In this document: positions 1-9,174 of the stretch, in pieces
How the letters are laid out: every line of letters begins with the position of its first letter
How positions within the stretch are numbered: the stretch's first letter is position 1
NCBI GenBank assembly: GCA_014695175.1
Contig: JACJNV010000088.1
Coordinates: 1 to 38,362, forward strand
Source of the DNA: Microcoleus sp. FACHB-DQ6
Lineage (GTDB): Bacteria; Cyanobacteriota; Cyanobacteriia; Cyanobacteriales; Microcoleaceae
Direction: 5' to 3'
Length of the DNA stretch: 38,362 nt
Position numbers and translations under genes: made by a program
Notes under the pieces: generated by a model
What the model was told of the DNA's origin: nothing
Database searches by the model: none
What the model saw: the letters and a program-made list of their open reading frames with translations, nothing else

Positions 1-118
1 TATGTTACCTCTTTGAGTATAATTAGTGGATATTTCTATTGTAATGCTATCTAGAATCCTGCGAAAGTTAGTTAAAATCGTTTTAATGACCGGCCAAAAT
101 TAGAACTTGCCTCAACGC

Positions 119-1411
119 ATGACACCAGAAAACAACTCTTCTCAACCCAATCGCCCTGAATCTAACGTGACTGTAGAAAGTCTCAACGGTGCGAGCCCTA
201 CTGCGCCACCAGAATCAGGGACAATCGTCGCTACTGCTGAACCGAAAAAACCGGTACCGCCGCCTCCAACTCGCAAGGTTTTATTGCCGCAGCAGCCGGA
301 ACAAACGACTACTGAGAAGTCTGGGTCCGTGGTGACGCTGGGGTTGATCGCAGCGATGATTTTTGGGCTGGCCAATGACAATATTTGGCTGGGCTTAATT
401 GGCGCCATCGGTGCGATCGGCATATCGCTGCGGCTGATGTGGCCGAGTTGGGGCAAAATCTGGGCGCAGGTAATTCCGCCGACTTGGCGCACTCTGATCG
501 TCGCCTGCTTCGGGCTTTTAGCTGGGATTGTTGGCTTGCTGATGCTCAGCGGTAGTAATACTGAACCGGGAAGCCGCAACATCCAAATCAACTGGGACGC
601 CATCGGCGCTCTCGGCGAGCTGATCGGCGCTTTGGGTCAAATTTTGATCGCAATTTTGGGCGTTTACGTGGCTTGGCGGCAGTACGTGATCTCGAAAGAT
701 TTGACGATTCAGCAAAACAGAATTACGCAGCAGCAAACGATCGATGCTTATTTTCAAGGGGTTTCGGACTTAGCCCTTGACGAACAAGGGTTTTTGGAAG
801 ACTGGCCGCAGGAAAGGGCGATCGCAGAAGGCCGCACGGCTGCGATTATGAGCAGTGTAGATGCTGAAGGTAAAGCTAAAATTCTGCGGTTTTTGTCGCA
901 GTCTAGATTGGTTACTCCTCTGAAGCGCGATCGGCTTTTAGGCCGCCCCATCCTTGACGGGGATGGCGGCTACGCTGAAGATAGAGATCACGGTATCCGT
1001 GTTATCGATCTCAATGTCATGTTAGCGGGTGCTGACCTGGCTGGCACCGATTTGCGGTGGACGGATTTGAGCGAAGCCAACCTCGTCCGCGCCAATCTCA
1101 GCAAGTGCGATTTAGTGAAAGCCAACCTCTCCCGCGCTGTCTTGTACGACGCCAATCTTGCTCGCGCCGACATGAGAGGCGCCGCATTATTCTACGGCTC
1201 GGCAGAAACTGCATCTCCGCGCAGCCGTACCGAATTTCCCAACTATCAAACGGGTGAACATACCGGCGCTGTGGTTGAACATGCTGATTTCACCGGTGTC
1301 AAGCGGCTGTCGGACGAGCAGCGCTATTACTGCTGCGCTTGGTGTGGCTCGAAGTCGAGAGAGACTATTCCCGGTGGCTGCGAAGGGATTCCCAATAAAC
1401 TCGGGCGTTAA
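119..1411 (+). CDS. Membrane-anchored pentapeptide-repeat protein
   Basis: A protein of about 430 residues. It begins with a Pro/Thr-rich, probably cytoplasmic stretch (residues 1-65), followed by three hydrophobic segments near residues 75-105, 120-143 and 160-185. After a charged linker comes a short run of pentapeptide repeats (about residues 300-355) with the A(D/N)LxxADL pattern, for example ADLAGTDLRW and ANLVRANLSK. The tail holds a CCAWCG cysteine cluster. I start at ATG 119 because the longer reading needs a TTG only four codons upstream. Pentapeptide repeats fold as a right-handed beta helix and usually mediate protein contacts; the target here is unknown. It stands alone, upstream of a decayed glycosyltransferase. 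The cysteine-rich end could bind metal, but this is a guess. Confidence 0.85.
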   Translation: MTPENNSSQPNRPESNVTVESLNGASPTAPPESGTIVATAEPKKPVPPPPTRKVLLPQQPEQTTTEKSGSVVTLGLIAAMIFGLANDNIWLGLIGAIGAIGISLRLMWPSWGKIWAQVIPPTWRTLIVACFGLLAGIVGLLMLSGSNTEPGSRNIQINWDAIGALGELIGALGQILIAILGVYVAWRQYVISKDLTIQQNRITQQQTIDAYFQGVSDLALDEQGFLEDWPQERAIAEGRTAAIMSSVDAEGKAKILRFLSQSRLVTPLKRDRLLGRPILDGDGGYAEDRDHGIRVIDLNVMLAGADLAGTDLRWTDLSEANLVRANLSKCDLVKANLSRAVLYDANLARADMRGAALFYGSAETASPRSRTEFPNYQTGEHTGAVVEHADFTGVKRLSDEQRYYCCAWCGSKSRETIPGGCEGIPNKLGR

Positions 1412-1506
1412 AATTAGCAGTACGGCTCTACTTACGTATATTGGGCGATCGCTCGGCAGCGGACTATACTTTAATTTTAAATCTACAGTCTTGCGCTGTT
1501 TTAGCC

Positions 1507-2217
1507 ATGACAAATACGGATTTAGGGCTAGAAGTAATTCCGCGCCTCGATCGCTCCAAAAGCAGGGACGGGTTAATTTTTGTAATTGCTATGTGGTTTC
1601 TGAGCCGATCGGTAATTGCGATCGGGATGCAGATAATCGCTCCTTTAGTCGGCAAAAACCCGCCCCTGTATGATCCCCGGCCACCTCTGGATTTTGTAAG
1701 CGGCTTCCTTCCCAAAAGTGGCTGGGAACAGTTTTCGCACTGGGACGGTAAATGGTACGTCGAAATCGCTAATTTAGGCTACAGCTATGCAGAGGACGAG
1801 CAGCAGCATTCTGTAGCTTTTTATCCCCTATTTCCTTTGCTGATACGCGGGTTGACGATTCTTGGAATGCAAGTGGAATTAGCAGAGGCACTAATTAATA
1901 GTTCGGCGTTCTTGGGGGCATTATTGGTGGTTGCAAGCTGTTAGTAAAGTTCGATGGCTTTGGGCGGTGGCTATTTGTTGTCGTAGTTGCGAAAAAGGCT
2001 GAGCATTACAGTCGTCTGTTTCGGTTTTTGCTCTTTAGCACTACTAATCAACTCCGGTGCTCTGCAATCGCTTTACCGATACGCTTACGGCATTGTGTCG
2101 CTCTAGATGGGACTCGGTTTAGTGTTGAGTAGTCAGCCGCGTTGGGGATATGCTGTTATGACATTATTTGCTATATTCCTGCTGTACATGAGTGTTAAAC
2201 TTGCTGCGTGGGCGTAG
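1507..2217 (+). pseudogene. Decayed PIG-V-like mannosyltransferase (multi-pass GT-C type)
   Basis: The N-terminal third reads cleanly from ATG 1507. It has a first membrane segment (FVIAMWFLSRSVIAIGM), then the loop motif HWDGKWYVEIANLGYS and VAFYPLFPLL, which is the luminal catalytic-loop signature of PIG-V-like integral-membrane mannosyltransferases. The frame stops at 1942-1944. Downstream pieces resemble the family C-terminus: SLYRYAYGIVSL, a stop, then MGLGLVLSS and a last membrane segment ending at 2217. Family members are usually around 380-450 residues, so the middle has been lost and stops have accumulated. The enzyme would move a sugar from a lipid-phosphate donor. The DPM1-like glycosyltransferase at 3169 could have made that donor, which is an inference from proximity. 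Confidence 0.75.
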
Positions 2218-2259
2218 GAAGCTTAAGATAATTATCCATCTTTTTTGCCCAAACTTAAT

Positions 2260-2883
2260 TTACTCTATTTCCCAAGCTGCCTGAAAAAAGTCTCTTTCAC
2301 ACAGCATAGCGTAGCGATAGGTTGCTTCTACTTCGGGCCCAGCTTCTGCGTAGCGATCGACCAAACTTTCCAGCCGTTTTGCTAAAATCTCAAAATCAGG
2401 GCTGTTATAGGTGGAAATCCAGTCGCTAAAGGCGTGTTCCGGTATATGAGGTTTAGCTAGCTGCTGTCCCAAAAAAGCATACAACCGCAAGCAAGGAGTC
2501 ATCGCGGCTACTGTCAAACCGACACCGCTTCCCCAGGCTGTGGCTAATAAAAAATCTGTGTAGCGGCGGGTAGCGATTCCCGGTTTAGCCTCTTGCAAGT
2601 TTACCCCCCATTTGCCTGCATATCCTTGATGCAACCGAAGTTCTTCTAAAACACCGCTGCCGAGATTGTGGAGGATTTCAAACCCGTCCCAGTCGGGTGC
2701 TTTTGCCGCAGCGATACTGTAAGCGCGAGCGAATGCTCCCAGAAAAAATGCGTCTTGTGCAACGTAATATGCAAAACTATTTTGGGGGAGGCTGCCGTCA
2801 GCAAGGCCTCTGACAAAGGGATGTTGCAGACAAGCTTCGCTTAAGTCTTGATTTGCTTGCCACAGATAATTGGAATTTGTCAT
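2260..2883 (-). CDS. TenA/thiaminase II family protein (aminopyrimidine aminohydrolase-like)
   Basis: A 207-residue, all-helical protein of normal TenA length. TenA hydrolyses aminopyrimidine breakdown products of thiamin to HMP for salvage. Visible family positions are D44 in YVAQDAFFL, Y108, C131 in MTPCLRLYAFLG (the nucleophile position of the TenA_C subfamily) and a C-terminal glutamate in CERDFF (E196). Two aromatic positions that are Tyr in Bacillus TenA are Phe here (F47, F51), so substrate choice may differ. The gene is single, with no thiamin genes or obvious TPP riboswitch beside it. It is transcribed towards the decayed mannosyltransferase. Family assignment is firm; the exact substrate is not shown. 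Confidence 0.85.
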   Translation of the reverse strand: MTNSNYLWQANQDLSEACLQHPFVRGLADGSLPQNSFAYYVAQDAFFLGAFARAYSIAAAKAPDWDGFEILHNLGSGVLEELRLHQGYAGKWGVNLQEAKPGIATRRYTDFLLATAWGSGVGLTVAAMTPCLRLYAFLGQQLAKPHIPEHAFSDWISTYNSPDFEILAKRLESLVDRYAEAGPEVEATYRYAMLCERDFFQAAWEIE

Positions 2884-2938
2884 GCAATTTTTAATCGATG
2901 GGTTATGATTTTGATTTTTATAGTCTGACTAAACATCT

Positions 2939-3172
2939 ATGATAACAGATATTTTCGTTGGGCGTGCGTCAGTCTTATGGTGTCTTTTATTTTTCGTATT
3001 TAAGAAAATAGATAAGTTTTGGTACGCTGCTATTTTGTCGGCGGCTGTTGTATCGAGCCAAGAGCGAAATTACGTGCAGAACCTCTCTCGTGAAGCAGAC
3101 AGCGTGTTTGGGGAAAAAGACACTTTTGATTTAAGGGTTGAAAAGCCGATTTTTAAACAGAAACAGCAATGA
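2939..3172 (+). CDS. Possible small hypothetical protein overlapping the next gene
   Basis: A 77-codon open frame with a hydrophobic N-terminal half ([12 protein letters not shown]...[11 protein letters not shown]) and a charged C-terminal half. Its TGA overlaps the ATG of the glycosyltransferase in an ATGA arrangement, typical of translational coupling. There is no good ribosome-binding site in front of ATG 2939 and I recognise no family. It may be a chance frame or the stump of an older gene. Confidence 0.25.
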   Translation: MITDIFVGRASVLWCLLFFVFKKIDKFWYAAILSAAVVSSQERNYVQNLSREADSVFGEKDTFDLRVEKPIFKQKQQ

Positions 3173-4131
3173 ACGATACGCCTAAGTATTCTTTGGTAAT
3201 TCCTATCTATAACGAAGAAGAAAATCTAGCTGAATTGTATCGGCGAATTAGTGCCGTGATGGATCGGCTGGACGGCCCAGTAGAATTAATTTTAATCAAT
3301 GATGGTAGCCGCGATCGCTCTCTGGAACTTTTGCGAGAATTGCACGAAAAAGATTCGCGAATTTGCTACCTTAGTTTGGCCCGCAATTTCGGCCACCAAA
3401 TAGCTGTAACTGCTGGTTTAAACTTTTCTACTGGTCAAGTTGTAGTCATCATGGACGGCGATTTGCAAGACCCGCCCGAGCTAATTATAGATATGGTAGA
3501 ACAGTGGCGGCAGGGCTATCAAGTTGTTTACGCTCAGCGCACTCAACGCCGTCAAGAAGGTTGGTTTAAGCGGTTGCCAGCTTATATGTATTATCGCATT
3601 TTGCGGCATCTTGCTGATGTTGATATTCCCATAGATACGGGAGATTTTTGTTTGATGGATCGCTGTGTAGTGGATGTACTCAACGCAATGCCTGAACGCA
3701 ACCGCTACATTCGGGGACTGCGCGCTTGGATTGGTTTTAAACAAACGGCAGTTAAGTTTGAACGAGATCCGCGTTTTGCTGGGGAGGTCAAGTATACATT
3801 CAGAAAATCTTTGAGTTTGGCGATGAATGGTTTAGTATCTTTTTCAAAAGTTCCCCTCCGACTTTCGATTTATATGGGGTTATTTGCGGCATTTGTATCT
3901 GTGTTAATGGCTTTTTTGATTTTGTATTGGCGGATTTTTTATCCAAGTTCTGCCTTAACGGGTTTGACAATTGTGATGATGGCGGTTTTCTTTTTGGGTG
4001 CGGTGCAGTTGGTTAGTATTGGGATTTTGGGCCAGTATATAGGGCGTATTTACGAGGAGGTGAAGGGCCGACCGCTTTATACGCTGGCAGAAGTGGCTGG
4101 TTTTGGCGATCGACACCGATCGCCAAAATAA
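3169..4131 (+). CDS. GT2 glycosyltransferase, DPM1/GtrB-like, membrane-anchored
   Basis: A 320-residue family-2 glycosyltransferase that transfers a sugar from a nucleotide donor to a polyprenyl phosphate. The GT-A domain covers about residues 6-225. It has the N-terminal strand [14 protein letters not shown], the metal-binding DGD (D96, D98), QDPPE (100-104) and GDFCLMDR. The sequence [14 protein letters not shown] is typical of the DPM1/GtrB group. Two membrane helices follow (about 231-256 and 265-290) and a short cytosolic tail, as in GtrB and Synechocystis homologues. The start ATG is fixed by the family N-terminus. It stands downstream of the broken PIG-V-like gene, whose kind would use a polyprenyl-phosphate sugar. 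Confidence 0.9.
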   Translation: MNDTPKYSLVIPIYNEEENLAELYRRISAVMDRLDGPVELILINDGSRDRSLELLRELHEKDSRICYLSLARNFGHQIAVTAGLNFSTGQVVVIMDGDLQDPPELIIDMVEQWRQGYQVVYAQRTQRRQEGWFKRLPAYMYYRILRHLADVDIPIDTGDFCLMDRCVVDVLNAMPERNRYIRGLRAWIGFKQTAVKFERDPRFAGEVKYTFRKSLSLAMNGLVSFSKVPLRLSIYMGLFAAFVSVLMAFLILYWRIFYPSSALTGLTIVMMAVFFLGAVQLVSIGILGQYIGRIYEEVKGRPLYTLAEVAGFGDRHRSPK

Positions 4132-4215
4132 TTTTAGCAAACAACGGTTAACTCATCGTGCCTAAATTATCTAATTTATGAGATAATTTAAAATCTTAAA
4201 ATCTTCTCTAGACTC

Positions 4216-4815
4216 ATGTTTAAACTTTACGAGTATTCCTCATCGGGTAATTGCTATAAAGTTCGCTTGCTCTTAACTCAGCTCAATATTGCGTTCGATC
4301 GCAAAGAAATTGATATTCTCCAAGGAAAAAGCCGCACACCTGAATTTTTGGTCAAAAATCCCAATGGCCGCATTCCGGTGTTAGAAATCGCAGCGGGTAA
4401 ATTTCTGTTTGAATCGAATGCGATTATGTTTTACTTGAGCGAAGAAACTGAGTTTTTCCCCACGGATAAATTTGAACGCGCTCAAGTCATGCAGTGGTTG
4501 TTTTTTGAACAGTACAGTCACGAACCTTTTATTGCTACTTCTCGTTTTTGGTATATGACAGGGAAAGCAGAAGAATATCAGGAAGCACTCCAACAAAAAC
4601 AAGCACCGGGTTATGCTGCTTTGGGGGTGATGGAACAGCATTTAGCAGAAAATGAGTTTTTTGCTGGCGATCGCTATACTATTGCTGACATCGGTTTATT
4701 TGCTTACACTCACGTTGCTGACGAAGGCGGATTTGACTTAACCAGATTTCCAGCAATTCAAACTTGGATCGATCGCGTCAAGAATCAGCCTCGATATATC
4801 AGCATAACACAATGA
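4216..4815 (+). CDS. Glutathione S-transferase family protein
   Basis: A 199-residue cytosolic protein with the two-domain GST plan. The N-terminal thioredoxin-like domain (about 1-78) has the YEYSSSGNCYKVRLLL start, the cis-proline loop NGRIPVLE and the glutathione gamma-glutamyl motif FESNAI. The C-terminal helical domain contains the N-capping region GDRYTIADIGLFAYTH. The active-site position carries Ser/Asn/Cys candidates (SSGNC) rather than an obvious catalytic Tyr, as in many bacterial beta- and theta-like GSTs. It starts 84 bp after the glycosyltransferase on the same strand, but the AT-rich gap suggests its own promoter. The substrate is unknown. Confidence 0.88.
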   Translation: MFKLYEYSSSGNCYKVRLLLTQLNIAFDRKEIDILQGKSRTPEFLVKNPNGRIPVLEIAAGKFLFESNAIMFYLSEETEFFPTDKFERAQVMQWLFFEQYSHEPFIATSRFWYMTGKAEEYQEALQQKQAPGYAALGVMEQHLAENEFFAGDRYTIADIGLFAYTHVADEGGFDLTRFPAIQTWIDRVKNQPRYISITQ

Positions 4816-5430
4816 AATTTAATTTAAATGACGCTAAAAATACTATACGTCTAGAAAATTACCCTTACATTTCTCAGTTGTTCAAAGTCATAACTGCTGC
4901 GCCTTGAGACTAAAAAATTACGCGGGGGGAAAACACTCGTTTCACATTCTTGGCAGTAGTAACGTAAAACACCACGTTCGCCTCCCTAACCCGCATAAAA
5001 CTCAACCACAAAGGTTTAATTTTCCTCATTTTAAGACATTTTTATTGATATTTGTGGACTGACGGTCGGGAGAGATAATACGTTTTGTTAATTGACTAGA
5101 TATTTTGCTCATACCCTAAATGTGCAACGCCATGCCCCGATTTTAGGAGCGCAGTCACGTCAGTGCGCTCGATGATTTTTATCTTTCAACTTCATCGCCC
5201 CAATGAATTATTTGATTGTTACGCAGCAAGATACCACTACTTGAGATATTTGCGGTCTAACTCGTCCGCAATGCCTTCCTGGCTGCCACGTTCAATCATA
5301 TCTGCATGACACCTTAATGCGTTTTAGTTTAGTGTCCGGTGAGTAAAGAAAGCGATCGCCCAAAAAAATCCTTGTTTAGGTAAAATGACAGCGATCGCCT
5401 ATTTCCTCCCGATAGTTTCTCCCAGTTAAT
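4816..5430. other. Intergenic region, no intact gene seen
   Basis: About 615 bp between the GST and the SDR gene. On the minus strand, positions 5237-5323 read as an open fragment (NALRCHADMIERGSQEGIAD and on to a stop) that looks protein-like but is bounded by stops on both sides. It may be a gene remnant. Two HIP1-type octamers lie near 5350 and 5392. I see no RNA gene or clear repeat. Confidence 0.5.
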
Positions 5431-6240
5431 TTAGGCCGACCAAGATTCGCGAAAGTCAGCATAGAGGGTCAATCCACCATCAATATAGAGCGTTTGTCCC
5501 GTAATGTAAGCCGCTTCATCTGATGCCAGAAATGCCGCTGCTGCAGCCATTTCCTCTGATGTGCCTGCCCGCCCCATTGGGATATGGCTTTCAACCACTG
5601 CCTTTTGTTCTGGATTGTCCGTCCAGCTTTCATTAATCGGTGTAATTGTTGCACCGGGCGCAATAGCATTGACGCGGATGCCTCGGTTTGCGTATTCCAA
5701 CGCTAGGGTTTTAGTCAGATTTCCCATGCCGCCTTTGCTGATGGAATAGCTGATATACATCGGGCGGGGAATGATTTCATGCACACTCGAAATATTGATA
5801 ATCACCCCAGAGCGCTGCTGCTCTAACAGATGCTTAATGGTTTCCCGCGCACAGAGATATGCACCTCGCAAATTGACGGCAATTACGCGATCGAATTCAT
5901 CCGTTGGCACTTCATGAGAGGCGCTTTCTGTTTGAATCCCAGCATTATTAATCAGGATATCCAGACTACCAAATTTATCAATGACACTATTCACCATACG
6001 AAGGATGTCGTCTTCTTTGGAGACATCTCCCTGAACTAATAGCGTTTCAACCCCGCATTCCGATGCTTGTCCGCAGGCTTTTTGCAGAGCTATTTCTTCA
6101 GTATCTTCTGCCTCTTCTAAGCTTTTGCGATAGTTAACGGCAATGTTGCAACCTTCTTGAGCGAGACGAATGGCGATCGCCTGCCCAATGCCTGAACTCG
6201 CTCCAGTAATGAGTGCGTTTTTCCCCTTTAAACCTTTCAT
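5431..6240 (-). CDS. Short-chain dehydrogenase/reductase, glucose 1-dehydrogenase-like
   Basis: A 269-residue classical SDR, predicted soluble. It has the nucleotide-binding TGASSGIG (12-19), NNAG (98-101), structural N123 and the catalytic S152, Y165 and K169 in YSISK. The C-terminus keeps the SDR motif GQTLYIDGG. The overall pattern (MKGLKGKNALITGASSGIGQ, GDVSKEDDI, HEIIPRPMYISYSISKGG) matches the glucose 1-dehydrogenase-like group that oxidises beta-D-glucose with NAD(P)+. Substrate cannot be read from sequence alone. It is a single gene facing the broken AI-2E transporter upstream. The ATG at 6240 fits the family N-terminus. Confidence 0.88.
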   Translation of the reverse strand: MKGLKGKNALITGASSGIGQAIAIRLAQEGCNIAVNYRKSLEEAEDTEEIALQKACGQASECGVETLLVQGDVSKEDDILRMVNSVIDKFGSLDILINNAGIQTESASHEVPTDEFDRVIAVNLRGAYLCARETIKHLLEQQRSGVIINISSVHEIIPRPMYISYSISKGGMGNLTKTLALEYANRGIRVNAIAPGATITPINESWTDNPEQKAVVESHIPMGRAGTSEEMAAAAAFLASDEAAYITGQTLYIDGGLTLYADFRESWSA

Positions 6241-6306
6241 AATTGCTCTCCCCGAGATTTAAAACCAAATATCTTAACCGAAACCTCAAGCCAACTAGCT
6301 TCAATA

Positions 6307-7343
6307 TCAACCAGAAGGTTGTTCTGTCTTTTCCCCACGCATTTCATCAATATCCAGGATGCCGATCACCACGCCCGCGATCGGGATCGACAGAAAAACT
6401 CCGGTCAATCCAGCGACTCGCGCCCCCACTAATAGCGCAAAGAACATAATGACTGGATTTATATTAATGGAGCCTTGCATAATATAATACGGGGCATGAG
6501 TAAGTTTTCTTCAACCTGCTGTAAAACAATGCAACCCACTAAAACTTTCAAACTGAGCAGAATTCCTTGAGGCAGAATAATCAGGCAGATGAGGCTAATC
6601 CCAATCGTTGCGCCAATACCGGGAATCAGGCCAAATGCGCCTGCGACTGCAGCCATAACCAGCGCATTGGAAATATCCCGCAAAATAAACACCACAAAGG
6701 TAGAGATGCCGAAAAAGATTGATAACAGCAACCGACCTCAAAAGAAACCCAGAAAATTATTTTGAATTGCGCGGATCAAATCATCGCGTAAGCCTGGTGG
6801 AAAGAGCCTCACAATCAGATTCCCTAGTCGTCTACCATCTAGCAGCCTAAAGAAACTAACCATCGCAATCACAATCACATCTAGCAAATTCAATAACAGA
6901 TTTTGCACTGTGGAAAAACCCATGCCAATGATGCCGAGGACTTGTTGGCGCAGTTGTGCCTCAAAGGTGCTGAAATCGATCGTAATATTGCGCTTTAGCC
7001 GAAACGATTGAAGTGTTTCCAACAGTGCGATCGCCGAGACTAAAAATTGAGGAGCCTGTTCTAATAAATGCTTTGCTTGGGAAAGGGTAGCTAATCCTTA
7101 CGTTGCCATTAACCCACCTAGAAGCTACAAAGCCAGTAAAAACACCAGCACTACCCCTACCCAACCAGGGAGGAAATGAGATACAAATTTGACTGGAGAG
7201 TTCAGCAGAAAGGCGACAATAGCTGCAAAAATAAAAACAATCAGAACCGTTTCAAAATATGCTAACGTCTGCACGATCGCCCAGCCAACCGTTAATAGTA
7301 GCAGGTAGCGAATGAGTTGAGCATTGTTCAGGTGTTCCCACAT
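6307..7343 (-). pseudogene. Decayed AI-2E family (PerM/UPF0118) transporter
   Basis: Read on the minus strand from ATG 7343, one frame gives a nearly complete AI-2E family permease broken by three internal stops. These are TAG at 7125-7127, TAA near 7098-7100 and TGA at 6738-6740; the last falls where FLGFFWGRLLLSIF is expected, so Trp became a stop. The frame is lost near 6478 by a small insertion. The true end then continues in another frame as MFFALLVGARVAGLTGVFLS to a stop at 6307. Recognisable parts are the N-terminal helices, the long central loop FSTFEAQLRQQVLG, GAFGLIPGIGATIG and the PRI...NPVIMFFALLVGA tail. Three different stop codons plus a frameshift argue against recoding. Confidence 0.88.
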
Positions 7344-7459
7344 CCGATTGGTGTTAATTTTTGGATTGTCCTTTACAGCCTGTCAACCTCTCCACCGTTC
7401 CTCATCCGGCTGATTAAAGGTTTTGCTATACCTTATTGATTTGATTTATGCTTACCTAA

Positions 7460-7732
7460 TTATTGAAGTTTCCACGCAATCAGACCAACAAGCGCAATCA
7501 GACCTAATGCTCTCCGAAAGTAATTAACGCCTTGAAATAATTCTTCCCAAGCCCAAGTAAACAAAGACCCAAAGGCTACTATATCCAACGCTAAATTAAT
7601 TTGCCCTGTTGTAACAAGGAGCTTTAATAAACTAGCTACAATCCCCACACTCAGTGGTAGATTTGGCGGCTGAGCTATAACAATGTTGCCTTCGCTGTCG
7701 CGGAATGTGCGATCGAACAATGTGTTTTCCAT
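7460..7732 (-). CDS. Small two-helix membrane protein, conserved hypothetical
   Basis: A 90-residue protein starting METLFD-like as MENTLFDRTFRDSEGN. It has a hydrophilic N-terminus (1-25), a hydrophobic segment at about 27-42, a second at about 46-60 and a third near the C-terminus (RRALGLIALVGLIAWKL). The body reads like a real protein with FGSLFTWAWEELFQGVNYFRR between segments. I know similar small proteins from cyanobacterial genomes but no function. It lies 116 bp upstream of the decayed transporter on the same strand. Purine-rich GAGAAAC sits just ahead of the ATG. Confidence 0.6.
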   Translation of the reverse strand: MENTLFDRTFRDSEGNIVIAQPPNLPLSVGIVASLLKLLVTTGQINLALDIVAFGSLFTWAWEELFQGVNYFRRALGLIALVGLIAWKLQ

Positions 7733-8234
7733 GAGTTTCTCGTGTCAATGTAATAAATAGAACCAGGTTAACCTTCAATACTGCGAGCCTTGTTGGGAAC
7801 GATACTACAAGCTTTAGAGGACAAGGATAATAAAAAACTCGAATTAAATGCAAGTCAGAAGTGGAGATGACATTGATTTAATTATCCACAGTGGCTCAAA
7901 GTGAGAGAAAATTAGCCACTGAACCCTAGAATAACTGTTAAGAATTTGAACAGTTAAATATGGGATTTATCCTGAATCGAGTTTTTTTGATTCCCTATCA
8001 TGAATTTATTTGGCTTGTTTTTACCATCCTTTTAAAGGTTTTTAATTTGAGTGGCTAGAGGGTATTTTTATAGTAAAATTCAAAATTTTAAATATCATCT
8101 CTCGGTTGGAATAGTTTAGAGTAAAAGGTTATCTATAATTGGACAGACATCATCGTTTCTCTAGTATCGCATCGAGAGCGATCGACTTCATGCTAAAATC
8201 CAAGGTCAGCAATTCACAGGTCTAAACCTTTTCG
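7733..8234. other. Intergenic region, nothing recognised
   Basis: About 500 bp of mostly AT-rich sequence between the small membrane protein and the ion-channel relic. I see no convincing open frame, terminator or repeat in it. Confidence 0.5.
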
Positions 8235-8656
8235 TCAAGCAGGCTTGAACCTTGGCAGTGCAGTAATTTCTGTTTCCACAGCTTGAATTGATTGTGTAGC
8301 CGCTATTTCTGCTCGATCGCTCTCAGCATCCTGACTAACAAAAAATGTGGCCAGCGTTGCTGTCAAATAACCACATACGCCGATCGCACACAACGCCAGG
8401 AAAAAACAAAGCACCTGCCCTTGGGCTGTTTTCGGAAAGTAATCAGAGGCGATCGTGCTCATCAACATTCCCGTCAACCACAGCGCAGTGCCATAGTCAT
8501 TAATGCCAGCACTACCATTAGGAAATTCGCACTCAAACGCCTAACTTCCAGCCACTCCAATTAGGGTGACGATCGCTATCAGTTTACAGAAGAATCCAGA
8601 ATTCAGTAGCCAGAATAAATTCTGTGCGACAGGAAGGAGAATCGAGGTTGAAAACC
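8235..8656 (-). pseudogene. C-terminal relic of a voltage-gated-type ion channel
   Basis: On the minus strand from the IS edge at 8656, one frame reads KLIAIVTLIGVAGS, a TAG stop at 8541-8543, then AFECEF. It goes on through the pore segment DYGTALWLTGMLMSTIASDY and the last helix CFFLALCAIGVCGYLTATLA to a stop at 8235. The pattern helix, pore with T-I-x-S-D-Y, helix, cytoplasmic tail matches cyanobacterial ion-transporter/K-channel-like proteins, where the stop position is normally Tyr in GMYAFE-like motifs. The N-terminal voltage-sensor half is missing and the fragment begins exactly where the IS element begins. It is probably a gene cut by the insertion. Confidence 0.7.
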
Positions 8657-9165
8657 CCTGGAGGGGTGACAAAGAGGCTTAGGAGATAGACCGAATCAGG
8701 GTTGCAGCCCGCATACCTTGTTGATAAAAGCGGCGTTTATTTCGAGTTAACTTGATTAACTGTTCCACCTCCGAAGAATATTGTTCGAGATAATGAACCC
8801 ACTTTTCTCCCTCTGGCGCCAACACCAAATGTACTCCGTCTTCAATATCTTTTTTTAGGTTATTGACGCCGAAATACATATTTTGCCACCAGCTTTTTCC
8901 GAAGTTCAGTGCCTTCAAATATTACCGAACTGTAGGCGAGTGTCACGACCCGAATTATGTTAATCAATCGGTTTCCTTTTAAGCTAGTTCTTTCCATATC
9001 GTAGCCTCCTGTTTGACAATCTCGAAACATTTCTTCAATGCCCATCCGTTGCTTGTAAGCATCGAGCGCTGCCGGCAATGACCCTAAACCTGTGAGAATA
9101 AACCACGCTTCATCAACCTGCCATGTCCAGAGTTTCTTTTCCACTTACAAGCAACATCAAATCCA

Positions 9166-9174
9166 GTTGCCGGC
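9166..9174. repeat. Left 9-bp target-site duplication (GTTGCCGGC)
   Basis: GTTGCCGGC directly abuts the left inverted repeat of the nested IS and recurs at 10672-10680, just outside the right one. Confidence 0.9.

Noticed and set aside
142..603. Long minus-strand frame opposite the pentapeptide-repeat gene
   Set aside because: It mirrors the GC-rich coding strand and has no family match or ribosome site.
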